Source: Vandiemenella viatica (taxonomy: Eukaryota; Arthropoda; Insecta; Orthoptera; Morabidae). Taken from it: a stretch of 64,000 bases of DNA. The notes below the pieces were generated by a model. It made no database searches. It worked only from the letters and a program-made list of their open reading frames with translations, and was not told the DNA's origin. The stretch covers positions 227,662,739 through 227,726,738 of the forward strand of contig CM061919.1 in assembly GCA_031002005.1 (NCBI GenBank), written 5' to 3'. Shown in pieces: positions 46,289 to 57,293 of the stretch; the stretch's first letter is position 1, and the number at the start of each line of letters is the position of its first letter. A program made the translations under genes and the position numbers.

Positions 46289-46705
46289 GGGAGCGTGCAT
46301 AAACCACTTAGTTCCATTTTGGCCTCCGGTGAACCCGCCCTTCTCCCCCCCCCCCCCCCCCACGTAGCCCTACGTGGCTTTTGCCTCTACCCCTCCCCCT
46401 CCCCATCCCCCTCCCCACGTAGCACGTAGCTTTTTTTCCTATTGATTCCAGAAGGTATTTTGCAGTTTTCTCTTGTCAGACTATTGTAAATTACATACGG
46501 AGATAATTAACTGAGGGAAATAAATATTCACACGCTGTTGTGAGTTCTGTTCCTCATTTTCACTGTGAAAAATGTTATGAAAGGAAAGCTACGTGGCCTG
46601 GCTCGGTACCCCCCCCCCCTCCACTCCCCACTTAGCCCAGCGTAGCCTTCCAGCCAACCCCCCCCTCTCCTCCTGGACTGAGCCACGTAGTTTGTGCACG
46701 TTCCC
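46289..46705. mobile_element. ACGTAG-rich palindromic MITE, complete
   Basis: 417 bp, flanked by TAT on both sides (46286-46288 and 46706-46708). Left end GGGAGCGTGCATAAACCACT, right end CGTAGTTTGTGCACGTTCCC. It carries the same C-rich spacers and middle (AATTAACTGAGGGAAATAAA) as the 38112 copy. Confidence 0.9.
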
Positions 46706-46708
46706 TAT

Positions 46709-47785
46709 GAACGACCATCTCGACATCCGCCTACCGTCATGTCGGAAAATCGCAGAAAATCGAAATCTGGATGGCCGGATCCTGTGATACGCTTCTCGTT
46801 AGTTAACTTATTCGTCCTGTCGTCAGTTAATGGTGATTACCTTTAGTTACTTCGTCCTCCAATTCACAGGTTACTGTCGTTGGTCACCTTCTCCGAAAGG
46901 TTAAATAACTACTGCTTTGAATAGATTAAATAGTTCCATGCAATGACAACACCAACGAATCACTTTTCATTTCATATTTATTTCTCCTTGAACTCCATAG
47001 TAATAACACAAATAAGGCAATAGACACGTCCAAAGATACTAAAGCACCAATGCACAAATATCCAAGCGATTAAACTCACAAACAAATCACAAACAAAAAT
47101 GTTGACGACGACTGACAACTAGCTCTGCTCGTTATCTCCGCGCGTTTAAATAGGCGCTGCAGAAACATCCAGAAGGCAATAAAGATTAAAGAGTTCCGAC
47201 AAACGTTTCTCGAGCGTTAACAATTCGTCAACAAATAAATCCATACAAAAATGTTTACGAAGTGTACAAAACAACTCACAATCATTAGAAAACACATTAA
47301 AATGAAAGTTAATACTGTTTACATGCATTTACAAATAAAGTTGTCAAAACTGTTGGAAATTGTTCTTTTCCAAACATCGAAGCTCACATCAACACTTACT
47401 ATTACAAAATTTAACTAATGTTTAATACATAATACTCTCTTTGATTGTATTACATATCGTTTACGGAGTTTCTCTCCATAAAACAACGTTCATTTACATG
47501 ACGAATATACACAAATTGACAGTTAATCACAGGAAGAATATAGAAATACACGATTAATCAACTCCAATCTTATTATACATATTTTTTAAAATAAAATTCC
47601 GTAAAAGGACGGGGTCTAAGGGCTGTTATTCCAGGATTCGACACTGTAACCTCGGGAATGCGATGCTCTGACGTTGACGTTCATCCCAAGTTTCCATCAT
47701 CAGAAACGTGACAAACTTCACGAATGTTATGACGTGGCAACAAGGATTGGGTGACGCTAAAAATGGACAGGTTCCTTCGTCGTGC
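46709..47785. other. No recognisable feature
   Basis: 46740-46785 has a weak SINE-like trace (AAATCTGGATGGCCGGATCC). The rest is AT-rich with nothing recognised. Confidence 0.45.
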
Positions 47786-47965
47786 TTCGATGTACCTGGC
47801 CTGGAATTAGGGACGACTAGTGTTCGATTCCCGATTCGGCCATCCAGATTTCAGTTTTTAGGAATGGTTACTTCAAAAAGCCATGGTGGAATTTCTTTCG
47901 TTCCATGCCTCAGCATTTACAGGTTCTAATGATCTCGTCTTTGACGAACAGTAAAGCGAGAGCAG
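47786..47965 (+). repeat. SINE family 1, diverged
   Basis: GTACCTGGCCTGGAATTAGG, B box GTGTTCGATTCCCGATTCGG, CCATCCAGATTTCAGTTTTT, TACTTCAAAAAGCCATGGTG and TCTAATGATCTCGTCTTTGA occur in family order. Confidence 0.78.
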
Positions 47966-48094
47966 AAAAGTAACCCGCTGCATACTTCCTCATTCACAGG
48001 CAAAATCTCTTTAGCGGACGCTGTCTGGTAAAGGAGAAAAATGACACAAGAATATGACTAGTATAGTCTCCTAGATTATTTTCACCAGTTAGAT

Positions 48095-48978
48095 CAGAGG
48101 TGACCAACCCGCGGCCCGCGAGGTTCATCACACTTTTACAAAATATTATTTATATTTCATTTTTAGTGTTATATATTTCTTTACCATATGCGTTTAGTAT
48201 CATTATCATTATTATTATTTGCGGACAAGCCCATTAGGACTACGCAAAGTACTCAGAAGCGTTTGTTCGCTTTCCTTTGTGCCCATATTTCCTTCATACG
48301 CTTGCTATGGGCTTCTTTTCTCTCATCAGACCATGTTGTTCCCGATCTTTTCTTTAATCTTTCCTCCCGGTCAACTTGCCACTTGTGAATTTTTGATTTA
48401 AATGTGTCTCTGTTTTCGAAATCTTCTGGAACAATTCCTGCTAATTTGAGGTCTTTCTTGATTTCTCCAATCTATTTCATTGTATCCGATACTGATTTAC
48501 TTCGGTTTTCATAGAATTCAACTATTTGTCTTGTAAGTCTGTTAGGGTTCATTCTTTTGATGTGTCCATAAAATTTTATTCGGCGTTTTCTAATATCACT
48601 GTGAATGTCTGCATATTGTAGAATTTCCTGATTACTTTTGAGTCTGTACTGGTCTCCTATGAGTCTTGGGCCCAAAATTTTCCTTATAATTTTTGCGTTC
48701 TTTTTTCTCAATGTTTTCTATATCTTTTTTTCTGTTAAAAATAAGTGTTTCTGATCCATAAAGACTTAGTATCATTATTATTATATTATCTATGTTTACA
48801 TGTAAGAATAATAGTAAACACAATAATAATAACTCATTATGTTTCAATTTTTCACTCCAAAAAAATGTCTATAGTGGGTCTAAATCTAATATGGGGATAT
48901 ACAATTTTATTTGCGGCCCGCGGAGAAATGATACATTTCCAAAGTGGCCCACAAGATCATTTGGTTTGGCCATCCCTG
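48095..48978. mobile_element. hAT-like element with 8-bp target duplication
   Basis: Ends CAGAGGTGACCAACCCGCGG and, inverted, CAGGGATGGCCAAACC; both sides carry GCGGCCCGCG. AGTTAGAT flanks the element exactly on each side (48087-48094 and 48979-48986), the 8-bp duplication expected of hAT transposons. Without the LINE inside it is about 300 bp, so it is non-autonomous. No transposase. Confidence 0.92.
48207..48775 (-). pseudogene. LINE with (AAT)n tail inserted in the hAT element
   Basis: 5'-truncated minus-strand copy of the family at 16200-16955. It reads LYGSETLIFNRKKDIENIEK, then IIRKILGPRLIGDQYRLKSN, RKRRIKFYGHIKRMNPNRLT and, after a frame change, TTWSDERKEAHSKRMKEIW. The tail appears in reverse as ATTATTATTATTTG at about 48210-48223. 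TTAGTATCATTAT occurs at 48194-48206 and 48776-48788, a 13-bp target duplication typical of target-primed reverse transcription. It is younger than the hAT element that hosts it. Confidence 0.9.
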
Positions 48979-48986
48979 AGTTAGAT

Positions 48987-49584
48987 TAATGTCACTGTTT
49001 CTGAACATGCCTTGCGGGGTTCCGTTTTATTCGCATTCGATTTCTTTATTTTTATTCCCCTTCTCCTTTCGTTACGATTACTTCATCTGCACGTACTGTA
49101 CTTTCTGTCCGTTCTTGCGCTGATCCTCGTTGTTTTTCTTCTGCAACTAAAAGCTATCAAAACAGAAAAAATGTCTTTTAAATGAACTTAATAAGATTTC
49201 TTATTCACTTATTTCTGTCCACTTTCAATACATTATTATAATTATTACTAAAAAGTAGCTTTCTTCTTGATTCTGCTTCATTTACTATTTTTTTTAAACG
49301 TATACAACATTCCAATTCTAAATGCCATATCATATGAGTACTTTGATGCTATCCCAGCATTTAATACATTTATACAAATCTGTACTCATTTTCCCTTAAT
49401 ATTTTTCTTTTACGGACACTTTTTGTCTCGTCGTCAAATTCATCAAAGTCCCCGCTAACAATAATCAGTCACCAAAGATTTCTCCTCTATCAAAGATATT
49501 ATTATTTATCTGACTCTGAAACACGTAACTATTTAATTGCTCGTCATATATGAATAATGTGTCTTCTAGTTGTGACCTTGTGAC
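48987..49584. other. No recognisable feature
   Basis: AT-rich with short unrecognised ORFs. Confidence 0.45.
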
Positions 49585-49586
49585 CT

Positions 49587-49816
49587 TTTTTCCGGCTTTA
49601 CGCCTCGTCAAGGTTATTAGAGGAGGGAAGGGAGGGGGGGGGGGCAAGGAAGGTGAAGGAATTCGGTCATGGCCTTTTCAGGGAACCGTCCCTGCATTTA
49701 GCTGAACTGATTTGGAGAAACCACGGAAAATCCAAATCTGGATGGCCGGATGGGGATTCGAACCCGTGTCCTCCCTAATGCGGGGCCAGAGACTTACCGC
49801 TCTCCCACCACGCTTG
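49587..49816 (-). mobile_element. SINE family 1, complete
   Basis: Reverse orientation from TTTTTTCCGGCTTTACGCC through a G-run, GGAATTCGGTCATGGCCTTT, GAGAAACCACGGAAAATCCA, GGGGATTCGAACCCGTGTCC (B box) to CTCTCCCACCACGCTTGG (A box and 5' end). Confidence 0.92.
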
Positions 49817-50574
49817 GAAATCCTTTCTGTCTAAAGGGGTAAGTACTCTGATGTTCCGTTAGTACGAAGTTCCTTCGCCGAACGGTCGAGAAAGTCAGTA
49901 AACTGCAGAGGAAAGTAGGTTTATACTTTATGCGGTTTTACTGATAGTGTTATCATGCAGTATAAACCACACAGCCTCTCAGATAGCAAAACTACGCTGT
50001 ATTTACTGGTTCCGAGATAAAACAAACTGTCCCATATAAATTCTTACCTGACTGCACAAACAGGATGTTGCAGAAGATAACAAACAATTTATGTAACTAA
50101 TTCTACCCAGAGTCAGATTGCAGAGCAATTTACTTTCAGTGAAAATACCAGAATGAAACTATGTATCTTACAAACCCAACCAATGGAAATAAATTAATCA
50201 GTGTTTCCCAGAATAGCTGACTTTCAGTATGCATTCCTGAGCTAAACATTTCCGACTTCTCTTGCTCCATAAATATTGACACCTATGCGTTTTCTGATCT
50301 CCGTGTACTTGTTTACTTTATTATTAATGTCGCCGAAGCCCCCTATTGTAGTAGCTTCGAGTTTCGTCCATGCCAGTGTATTCCACAGTGTGTCCCAGGT
50401 CACGTGGGCGATCCTAAGCCGCCTAGTTTCACCGGGTAGGACGCACAGATATCGCCCAAAAAGATGAAAGTCTCCACACAGCGAAGACATTTCATGTGCT
50501 ACTTCAAAGTTATTTTCGTGTCATAGTAACCTTAACGTGATGATTACGTAATTTTAACGGCTACCATCATAACA
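49817..50574. other. No recognisable feature
   Basis: Nothing recognised on either strand. Confidence 0.45.
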
Positions 50575-50576
50575 TA

Positions 50577-51228
50577 CGAGGGGTGATCAAATGAAAAGGT
50601 ACGAAACGACGTAAAAACGTAACAGTTAAATATTTGCATATTCCGCCATGGGAGAACGTAGCGAGACATCTCGGGATGCGATTGGAGTCTCTGACTGGGA
50701 TCGGAGCATGCGCAGGCTACCGCATGCGCAGTAGAGAGCAGAGGCTCTTATCAAAAGCGGCGTCCAAATGATGCGGCAGTCCGTATGAGGACATGATGGC
50801 GTACAGGTGGGGGATGTGTACTGTGAGACACTCCGACGCCTACGCAAGTCCATCAAGAACAAAAGGCTGCTCACGGAGGATGTGGTTCTGCTCCATGATA
50901 ACGCGCGTCCACACGTCTCCAGAGTCACACACATGGAACTAGCCAAGTTCAAGTGGGAGACGTTGGACCATCCGCCCTACAGTCCGGACATGTCGCCCTG
51001 CGATTTCCATGTGTTTGGTCCTCTGAAGAAACACCTGAAAGGGAAGCGCTTCAAGGACGCTGTGAAGGACTGGGTCTCGTCACGGCCACAGGAATTCTGG
51101 GAACAAGGAATCCTGCGGCTTTTTCATCAGTGGGATCGTTGTGCTCAGGCCTATGGTGTATATTTTGAATAAAGTCTACATTTGTACCCACCGTGTCGTT
51201 TCGTACCTTTTCATTTGATCACCCCTTG
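50577..51228 (+). mobile_element. Internally deleted mariner, copy 1
   Basis: 652 bp with near-perfect terminal inverted repeats: CGAGGGGTGATCAAATGAAA at the left and TTTCATTTGATCACCCCTTG at the right (about 35 bp each), flanked by TA (50575-50576 and 51229-51230). It keeps both ends and the C-terminal part of the transposase but lacks the DNA-binding region and first catalytic residue. A copy with the same internal structure is at 57294-58212. Confidence 0.93.
50807..51172 (+). pseudogene. Mariner transposase, C-terminal catalytic half
   Basis: Open reading frame of 121 codons. It contains LLHDNARPHVSRVTHME with the second catalytic aspartate and HPPYSPDMSPCDFHVFGPLK with the third, 34 residues apart, as expected for a D34D mariner. 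The C-terminus LKGKRFKDAVKDWVSSRPQE is intact up to the stop before AATAAAGTC. The HTH domains and the first aspartate are deleted, so it is catalytically incomplete although the remaining frame is open. The deletion junction lies near 50790. Confidence 0.92.
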
Positions 51229-51230
51229 TA

Positions 51231-52071
51231 TGATTCCACATTAGATGCAAAAAGAACGATATCTGTAAACAAATGGCACATCATAGATTCGTGGAAACTG
51301 CTACAAATATTTAGAGCCTCTACGACATGGTCAAAAAACAGTCAACAATTTCTTCAAATAGTTTTTATGATTCAATGTCCGAAAAAAAATCGTAAATGAA
51401 TTAAGTTTCTAATTTCAAATTTACTCTTTATACGTGTTTTGGTGATCCAAAACCAAATAAGATATTTAATATTTTGCAAAATTTTATTCGGGGGGTTACA
51501 CGGAAATTGTGTGTGGTTTCCGTGTTTAGAGCTCATTAAGTAGAGGGCTGAGATATTTTCGTGTTTCCATTTTCCTCGCCCCCCCCCCCCCTCCTCCATA
51601 CCCCACTCCCTCTCGCTGGAAACTAAAGACATGAGTGGCTGTCAAAGTTTTCAATTTTGGGCGATTTTTGTTACCGGTTCTATCTTTTTTTTTTTCTTTC
51701 TTTTAAAAAAGGCACTGGCAAGGAACTTGAAATTTGACCTCAGTATCGTCTGTATGCTATATTCAAACAACATTTATTTACATTCCATAAGCTTTGTGAG
51801 CAAAATAATAAAATGGTTTTGAAGCTACTTTGTTGGATGTGAGTATCGTTTTACTGAAAGTGCATTGCATTCGAAAGTATTTATAGTAAATTTGATAGCA
51901 ATTGTATTAGCAGCTCGTTCGGCAACTGTGCATTTCATCCTAAATTATTTCATCCTAAATTACATATAGTAGAAAACCAGATTGTCGTATGGCACTGTAG
52001 GCCGGGAAGATCCCGACGGATTGTTCGGCCGCCTATTCGCCGCTCAATGCGCCTTTATTGTGCCTAACTAA
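51231..52071. other. AT-rich DNA with G/C runs, nothing recognised
   Basis: A C-run occurs at 51579-51591. No coding or repeat signature recognised. Confidence 0.45.
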
Positions 52072-52280
52072 CCTAACCCGGTAATCCTGGGGACCTGCAG
52101 TTTAACGTGGAATCCGAACCACAGAAGCCTTCCGGCGTACTTCACATTACACAGCAAGCTGTGCCAGAGGCGAAGGTCGGGTTAAGGGCGGTTGAAAATC
52201 TCAGCCAGGACCGCCATTCGAAGCGGGAACCTTTCGATTTCCAGCTAGACGCCTTTACCACTGAGCCACCAGACTGCAGC
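52072..52280 (-). mobile_element. SINE family 2
   Basis: Contains ACCTGCAGTTTAACGTGGAA and TCCGAACCACAG, then TACACAGCAAGCTGTGCCAG and AGGCGAAGGTCGGG. At the right end the reverse complement reads GTGGCTCAGTGGTAAAGGCG followed by a B-box-like CTTCGAATGGC, a recognisable tRNA-derived head. Confidence 0.8.
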
Positions 52281-52494
52281 AGTATTTTACTGGAATCAAA
52301 CTATAGTGTTAGTGCTGCTGACTGCAACGTGTGGCAGCGTTGTGTATTCTGGAACGAAGTTCGCTGCTTAATTTTATTTTTGTGCCAAGCGACTCCCTCT
52401 AAGCTTCACAAAACGAGATATCTATTAAGGCAGTTAGACTATGGAGTCTTAATTTCGTGAGGCTCGACTCGCACTTTCCCGGTTATTTATGTGG

Positions 52495-52735
52495 AAGTTA
52501 CTGCTTAACGCTCTGGCCTCGCATTCTGGAGGACGCTGGTTCGAATCCCCGTCCGGGCATCCAGATTTGGCGTTTCCATGATTTTCCCAAATCGCTCCAG
52601 GTGAATGTCGGTATGGTTTTTTCCAACACCGAATTCCTTCCACTTCCTTTCATCCCGCTTATGATGACTTCGAAGTCGAAGAGGCGTAAAGCTATAAGGG
52701 AAGAAACAAAACATAAATAAATAAAAAAAACAACT
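52495..52735 (+). mobile_element. SINE family 1
   Basis: CTTAACGCTCTGGCCTCGCA, B box CTGGTTCGAATCCCCGTCCG, GGCATCCAGATTTGGCGTTT, a body with a small deletion, then GATGACTTCGAAGTCGAAGA and GGCGTAAAGCTATAAGGGAA with an A-rich tail. Confidence 0.9.
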
Positions 52736-54040
52736 CAAAACTAACAGTAACGGCACCACTATGTTTAAGCCGAGAAGCCTACATTTGACAAAGTGTGACG
52801 CTATATGTTTCCTTTTAATTCCTTTACGATCTGCTGATTCTGGAGTTTGTATTGTTCATTGAATTTATATAGCAAATGTTCGGAACAGGTTCAACCAATT
52901 CATATAAAAATTCTGTCTGAGAAAGACACTAATCAGGCAGCAATTACTGAACATCTCGTAACTTCGAGGGAAACCCAAAACATATGAAAGCTTTACTTAA
53001 TGCGCCATTGCGTCACTTTCTAGTATGATCATTGCAGAAACAAAAAATGAGGTAAAGGGAATTGACGAAGTCGTCAGCGAAATTGTGCGTGTCCCTTTGC
53101 CGTTTGCGTTTAGTTAAATTTCTATTGCTGGTTACACACAGTACTTTGTCATATTTCAGATTTAACGCACTCCTGTGTCATTTCCTATTGTAAGCTTATT
53201 TCTTTGTCTTGATATCTCTGTTTGAACTTTCTCCTTCGTATACTCAAATTATGTAGTTAATTCTTTCTTCTGTTTCCCACATATACTGATATGAGAGCCA
53301 CCATCCTATTGTGTGGTATTCTTGCTAAACCAATCTTCGGTGATTGACCTGCTGTGTGATTGGCTGAGGACTTGCATTATTCAAAGTCTTCCGAGTCACG
53401 CTAGTTGCGAGTGCCTGAAGCTACCTTAACGGAGGGCTATCTATTTTTTGTAGTATTGGCTTCTTAGGGAGCAAATGGATTGGTTTTCCTTGGGAATACA
53501 GGAACGGTTATATTTCATTAGTTGATGCAACATTTTCACTATCTCAGTCTTTGCATCAAGTATCTCCATGCACAGTGGTTACGGATATACATCTTCCACA
53601 TCTCTCCTTATCTTCGTTGAACACATGACAGCTACAGTTAATCGCAAATCACTGTGAAATTGATACATTTTTCATTTTGTTTTCTGCTGCCAGTTGTTAA
53701 TTAGACTTGAGCAGTAGAGTTGTGTATAACAGCGAATACACAGTCTGAGAACTGTAAAAGATTGTTGCTTTAATTGGATAGAAAAGACACGAACATGGGC
53801 ATGGCATCCATTTGAACCAATCGTGTATAGCTTTGGACCTTCAAGAAGTGCCTGCACTCAGTCTTCCGCCAATTATCCATGATTAGTTTCTGTTCCATAA
53901 ACATTCAAAGGGTGCCATTTAAAGATAACAAGTTTTCGAGCAGAACCAGCTGCTGGGCAGAGGTCAATCTAAGTAGGCCTTTGCTCTTCTTTCTTCCTCC
54001 TTCGTTTTAACATGGCTATGGAAAATGTATATATATATAA
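52736..54040. other. No recognisable feature
   Basis: AT-rich, with no coding or repeat signature recognised. Confidence 0.45.
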
Positions 54041-54044
54041 CATA

Positions 54045-54610
54045 TAAAAATGATTGATTTGACTCTAACAACGGAGACAGAAAGGCGAGTTACGGATGTC
54101 AAAGTCATTCCTAGTGATATTTTAGGCAGTGACCATAGATTAGTTATAATTGTGATGACAGGTATTAAATTGTGCAATGTAAAGGCTGAAAAAAATCTAA
54201 AACTAAGATAAGGGAGCGGGAGAAAACTGAGAAACGGGACGAATATCAAAGAAGAATCGGGGAAAAAGCTCCCAAAAGTAAGACCAAGTGGATGAAGAGT
54301 GGGAGGATTCAAGAACGCTCTTGTTCAAGAGGTAAAGGAAGTATGTTGTATGACAGGTAATTTAATGTAAACTGTTGTAGTTGCAAGATGGCTAAATGGT
54401 CGCAGACCAAAGGCCAATAAATAAAATTAAAAAAAAAGACAGGTAATAACGTTCGGGATAAGCAAACTGCATGGTGGAATAATGAAGACAGCTATTCAAC
54501 TGAGTGATAAGGCAAAGAGATTACTACACTTGCAAAAGAAGAGGGTTGATACCTTCAGAGATGAAGAAAAGAAAAATTCGTATAAATCAATTTGGAATTC
54601 TGGTCACCCT
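54045..54610 (+). pseudogene. RTE-like LINE, segment between endonuclease and RT
   Basis: Plus-strand decayed frames: GSDHRLVIIVMT at about 54130-54165 (the SDHR motif at the end of the endonuclease domain, with one frame change), then REREKTEKRDEYQRRIGEKA at about 54210-54270 and, beyond the short insertion, TAWWNNEDSYS at about 54470 (usual 'PWWN'). The segment precedes the RT domain in RTE elements. It is split by the small insertion at 54362-54437. Confidence 0.62.
54362..54437 (+). mobile_element. Very short LINE 3' end insertion with 10-bp duplication
   Basis: 76 bp flanked by GACAGGTAAT on both sides (54352-54361 and 54438-54447) and ending in AATAAAATTAAAAAAAAA. Its sequence GGTCGCAGACCAAAGGCC resembles GGTCGATAGACCGAAGGGC in the 3' UTR of the I-like LINE at about 9540, so it is a severely 5'-truncated relative or a SINE that borrows that tail. 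Confidence 0.75.
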
Positions 54611-55540
54611 ACAAACTGAAACTTAATGTTATGTGACGCAATTTCCAAACGTAACCATGGGATGGGACTTCTCCTCAGTAATTTAGCACCAATCACTTTC
54701 GTTAATCTCCCTCGGGGTCGTTGTAACGCTGCCACTTGTTAAGGGCGATGAAGAGAGGTAACGAGGGGTAATATTGCTCCTGGCGGTATTCATGTCTTTC
54801 ATCCCAGCTTCTGGCCTGATGAAGTGAACGTGCTTTCATTGTGCGGAAGCTTCTCGTTGCAGACCAGAGTAGAGGCGCTTCCATTGGCCACTTGAGACAC
54901 CTCAGGCCACGAACTAACGAGCCCACTCCAGGCAGCGAGTGATTTGCAAAGTTACTGCCTTAAAAGTTCACCTGCTTCTCTCTCTCATTTCTAAGTATAG
55001 CTTCTAACTTAAACTAGCAATTTCTAGCAATTCTCGTAGGGAATTCTTCCCTGTAACCTCAACTTTCAGTTTGTTGACATGCCCTCGACTGAAACTTCTC
55101 CGCTCCCTGTCCTTGTTCGTTACAATCTGCAACAACTTGTTTTAATTTTTGGTTCTCGTATTGTTTTTTCCTGCCATAATTTGTCTTTCTTACTGCCTAA
55201 ATAACATTCATCACTGTTATTCTTATTTGAAATTCCAACCTTTACTCTTCCTGGTTCTTATGTAGCAGTCTAATTGCCTTTAGCAAGGTTGTTCTTGTTT
55301 CATAACCAAATCTGTGGTCACGAAGATTGTTAGAGTTTTAAAGTCTAACAGCAGTTTGCAGACTAAACATGAAAGTAGTATTCTGAATTAAACATTTGAC
55401 TTAGAAAGCAATGCAATTATGGTTTTTTTTAAATTTTTATTTATGTCTGCGAAATCTGAGGCTTAAACGGATATTTATCAATTAATATTACATTTCAACA
55501 TATCCACAGCCTTTGCTAACATTAAGTGCCATCTACAACA
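54611..55540. other. No recognisable feature
   Basis: GC-richer at 54700-54940 with an unrecognised minus-strand ORF (74 codons). Nothing else. Confidence 0.4.
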
Positions 55541-55544
55541 AATT

Positions 55545-56325
55545 TTATGATTTTTGGAGCCAACCCATGTCTTTTTTGTCACAGGTGGTCACATTTGTGT
55601 GACCTCCCTCTCCTGGTGTGACGCACATATTTTGAAATTAGAAATTATTAAATTAAAACAGTACTTTCAAAATTATTTATTATTATAATTTCTATTTAAA
55701 ACATCTTTTCATAAAATCAACAATAAATCAAACATTTTAGAAAATTGGCAAAACATAGCAAATCAAATAAATGATACAAAATTTAATCTTCTCGAGTCGA
55801 TGTACTTTGAACCCATGCCTTTATATTATTTATGACTCCGTTCTCTATTTGGATAATGTGTCAACATCTTCTTCATCCAACCATGCAGCATTGTCATCGT
55901 TTATCAAAGAACTTCCCTGTTAAGTCTAGCTGCAATTCTTTGAGGACGAATCTTCGTGATCTGCAAAACCCCTTGTTGCCTCCTATGTGATTGCTTGTAT
56001 TGGTTAGTGGCTTTGTATGATGAAAAATATAGACCACAGATGCCACAAGAGTGTTCAAGTAAGTATGCAGAAGTCATATTTTGTCAAAGCCTCAAAGGCG
56101 TTATTGGCCTCTAGGCGTATTTCAAAGGCAGCCGACGTGCAACACCGTAGATACAGCGAACGTGAACTCGCTCGGCCGCCACGAGCCAAAAAGTGATAAA
56201 AATTATACTTGTGACGTCACGAAGATTATGAATCGTCCCTCCCCTTATTAGATGGTGTCACACTTTGTAGACCACCTCCCTCCCCTTTAAGGTGTGACGT
56301 AATTTATGGATGGCCCCTTACTGCT
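55545..56325. mobile_element. TIR element related to the ACGTAG MITEs
   Basis: Right end: GGTGTGACGTAATTTATGGA then TGGCCCCTTA; left end: TGGAGCCAACCCATG with CACAGGTGGTCACATTTGTG. The inner blocks AGACCACCTCCCTCCCCTTT and TGTGACCTCCCTCTCC face each other. The 'TTTATGGA(C/T)G..CCCTTA' end resembles that of the MITE family. A 0.5-kb interior may hold decayed coding sequence, but I could not identify it. Confidence 0.5.
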
Positions 56326-56346
56326 TGAAAATCACAACATTTATAA

Positions 56347-56416
56347 GGGACCGTCCATAAACTACGTGGAGGGGTCTAGAGAGGGGGGGGGGGAGGGTTA
56401 CCAGCTACGCTGGGCT

Positions 56417-56452
<36 letters not shown>

Positions 56453-56732
56453 AGCGGATTCCGAGCCAGGTCACTTAACTTTTCATTAATATTATTTGTC
56501 ACAGTTAAAATGAGGTACAGAACACACAAACAGCATGTTATTTAATTATCTCCGTAAGTAATGTACGATAGTCTCACAAGAGAAAAACAGTACAAATGAG
56601 TAGGGGGAAACGCTACGTGCTATGCGGAAAAGGGGGGGAGGGTAGAAGCAAGAGCCACGTCGCGCTACTTGGGGTGGGGGGAGGGGTTTCACAGGAGGCC
56701 AAAATGGAGCTACGTGATTTATGGACGATCCC
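56347..56732. mobile_element. ACGTAG-rich palindromic MITE, complete, reverse orientation
   Basis: 386 bp flanked by TAA (56344-56346 and 56733-56735). Ends GGGACCGTCCATAAACTACG and CGTGATTTATGGACGATCCC. A (GT)n microsatellite at about 56420-56449 has expanded inside the left half where other copies have G- or C-runs. Confidence 0.9.
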
Positions 56733-57293
56733 TAACTTGCTAAGTTGGTATTTGAGAGTAAAGTGGTGCTGATTTGTGCATACACCCTAATCTCAGCATT
56801 TTAACTTCAAATCCAACGGGTTTCCAAACATTTGTGATTAAGAATGTCGAACGATGGAGGAGATGACAATTTGCTCTCTGAAACGAAAACGGTTGTTAGT
56901 CCTACGGAGGAGACTCGCTGTCGATTTGCACCACCTGCGTGCTCTTCGAAGTGTGCCACTGAGCTGCAGGCAGTCGGCTTCTGAGAACTACCGGTTGCGG
57001 TATCTCATCGTCACCTCCATACTTACATTGTTCCTGAGGCTCCGCGGTGGTTAGGGATCGTCCATTAACTACGTAGCGCCATTTTGTCCTCCCTTTCCCC
57101 CCACCTAGCCGGACGTGACTTCTGCTTCAGCCCCCGTGGCACGTAACTTTTTTTCCTATTGATTCCAGAAGACATTTTGTACGGTTTTTTCTTGTCAGAC
57201 TATCGAAAATTACATACAGAGAAAATTAAATGATGGAAATAAATATTCAGATGGTGTTGTGTGTTCTGTGCCTTATGTTATCTTTGACAAATA

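Noticed and set aside
50242..50490. 82-codon minus-strand ORF near 50.3 kb as a gene
   Set aside because: No known motif, and an overlapping ORF on the other strand is equally long.
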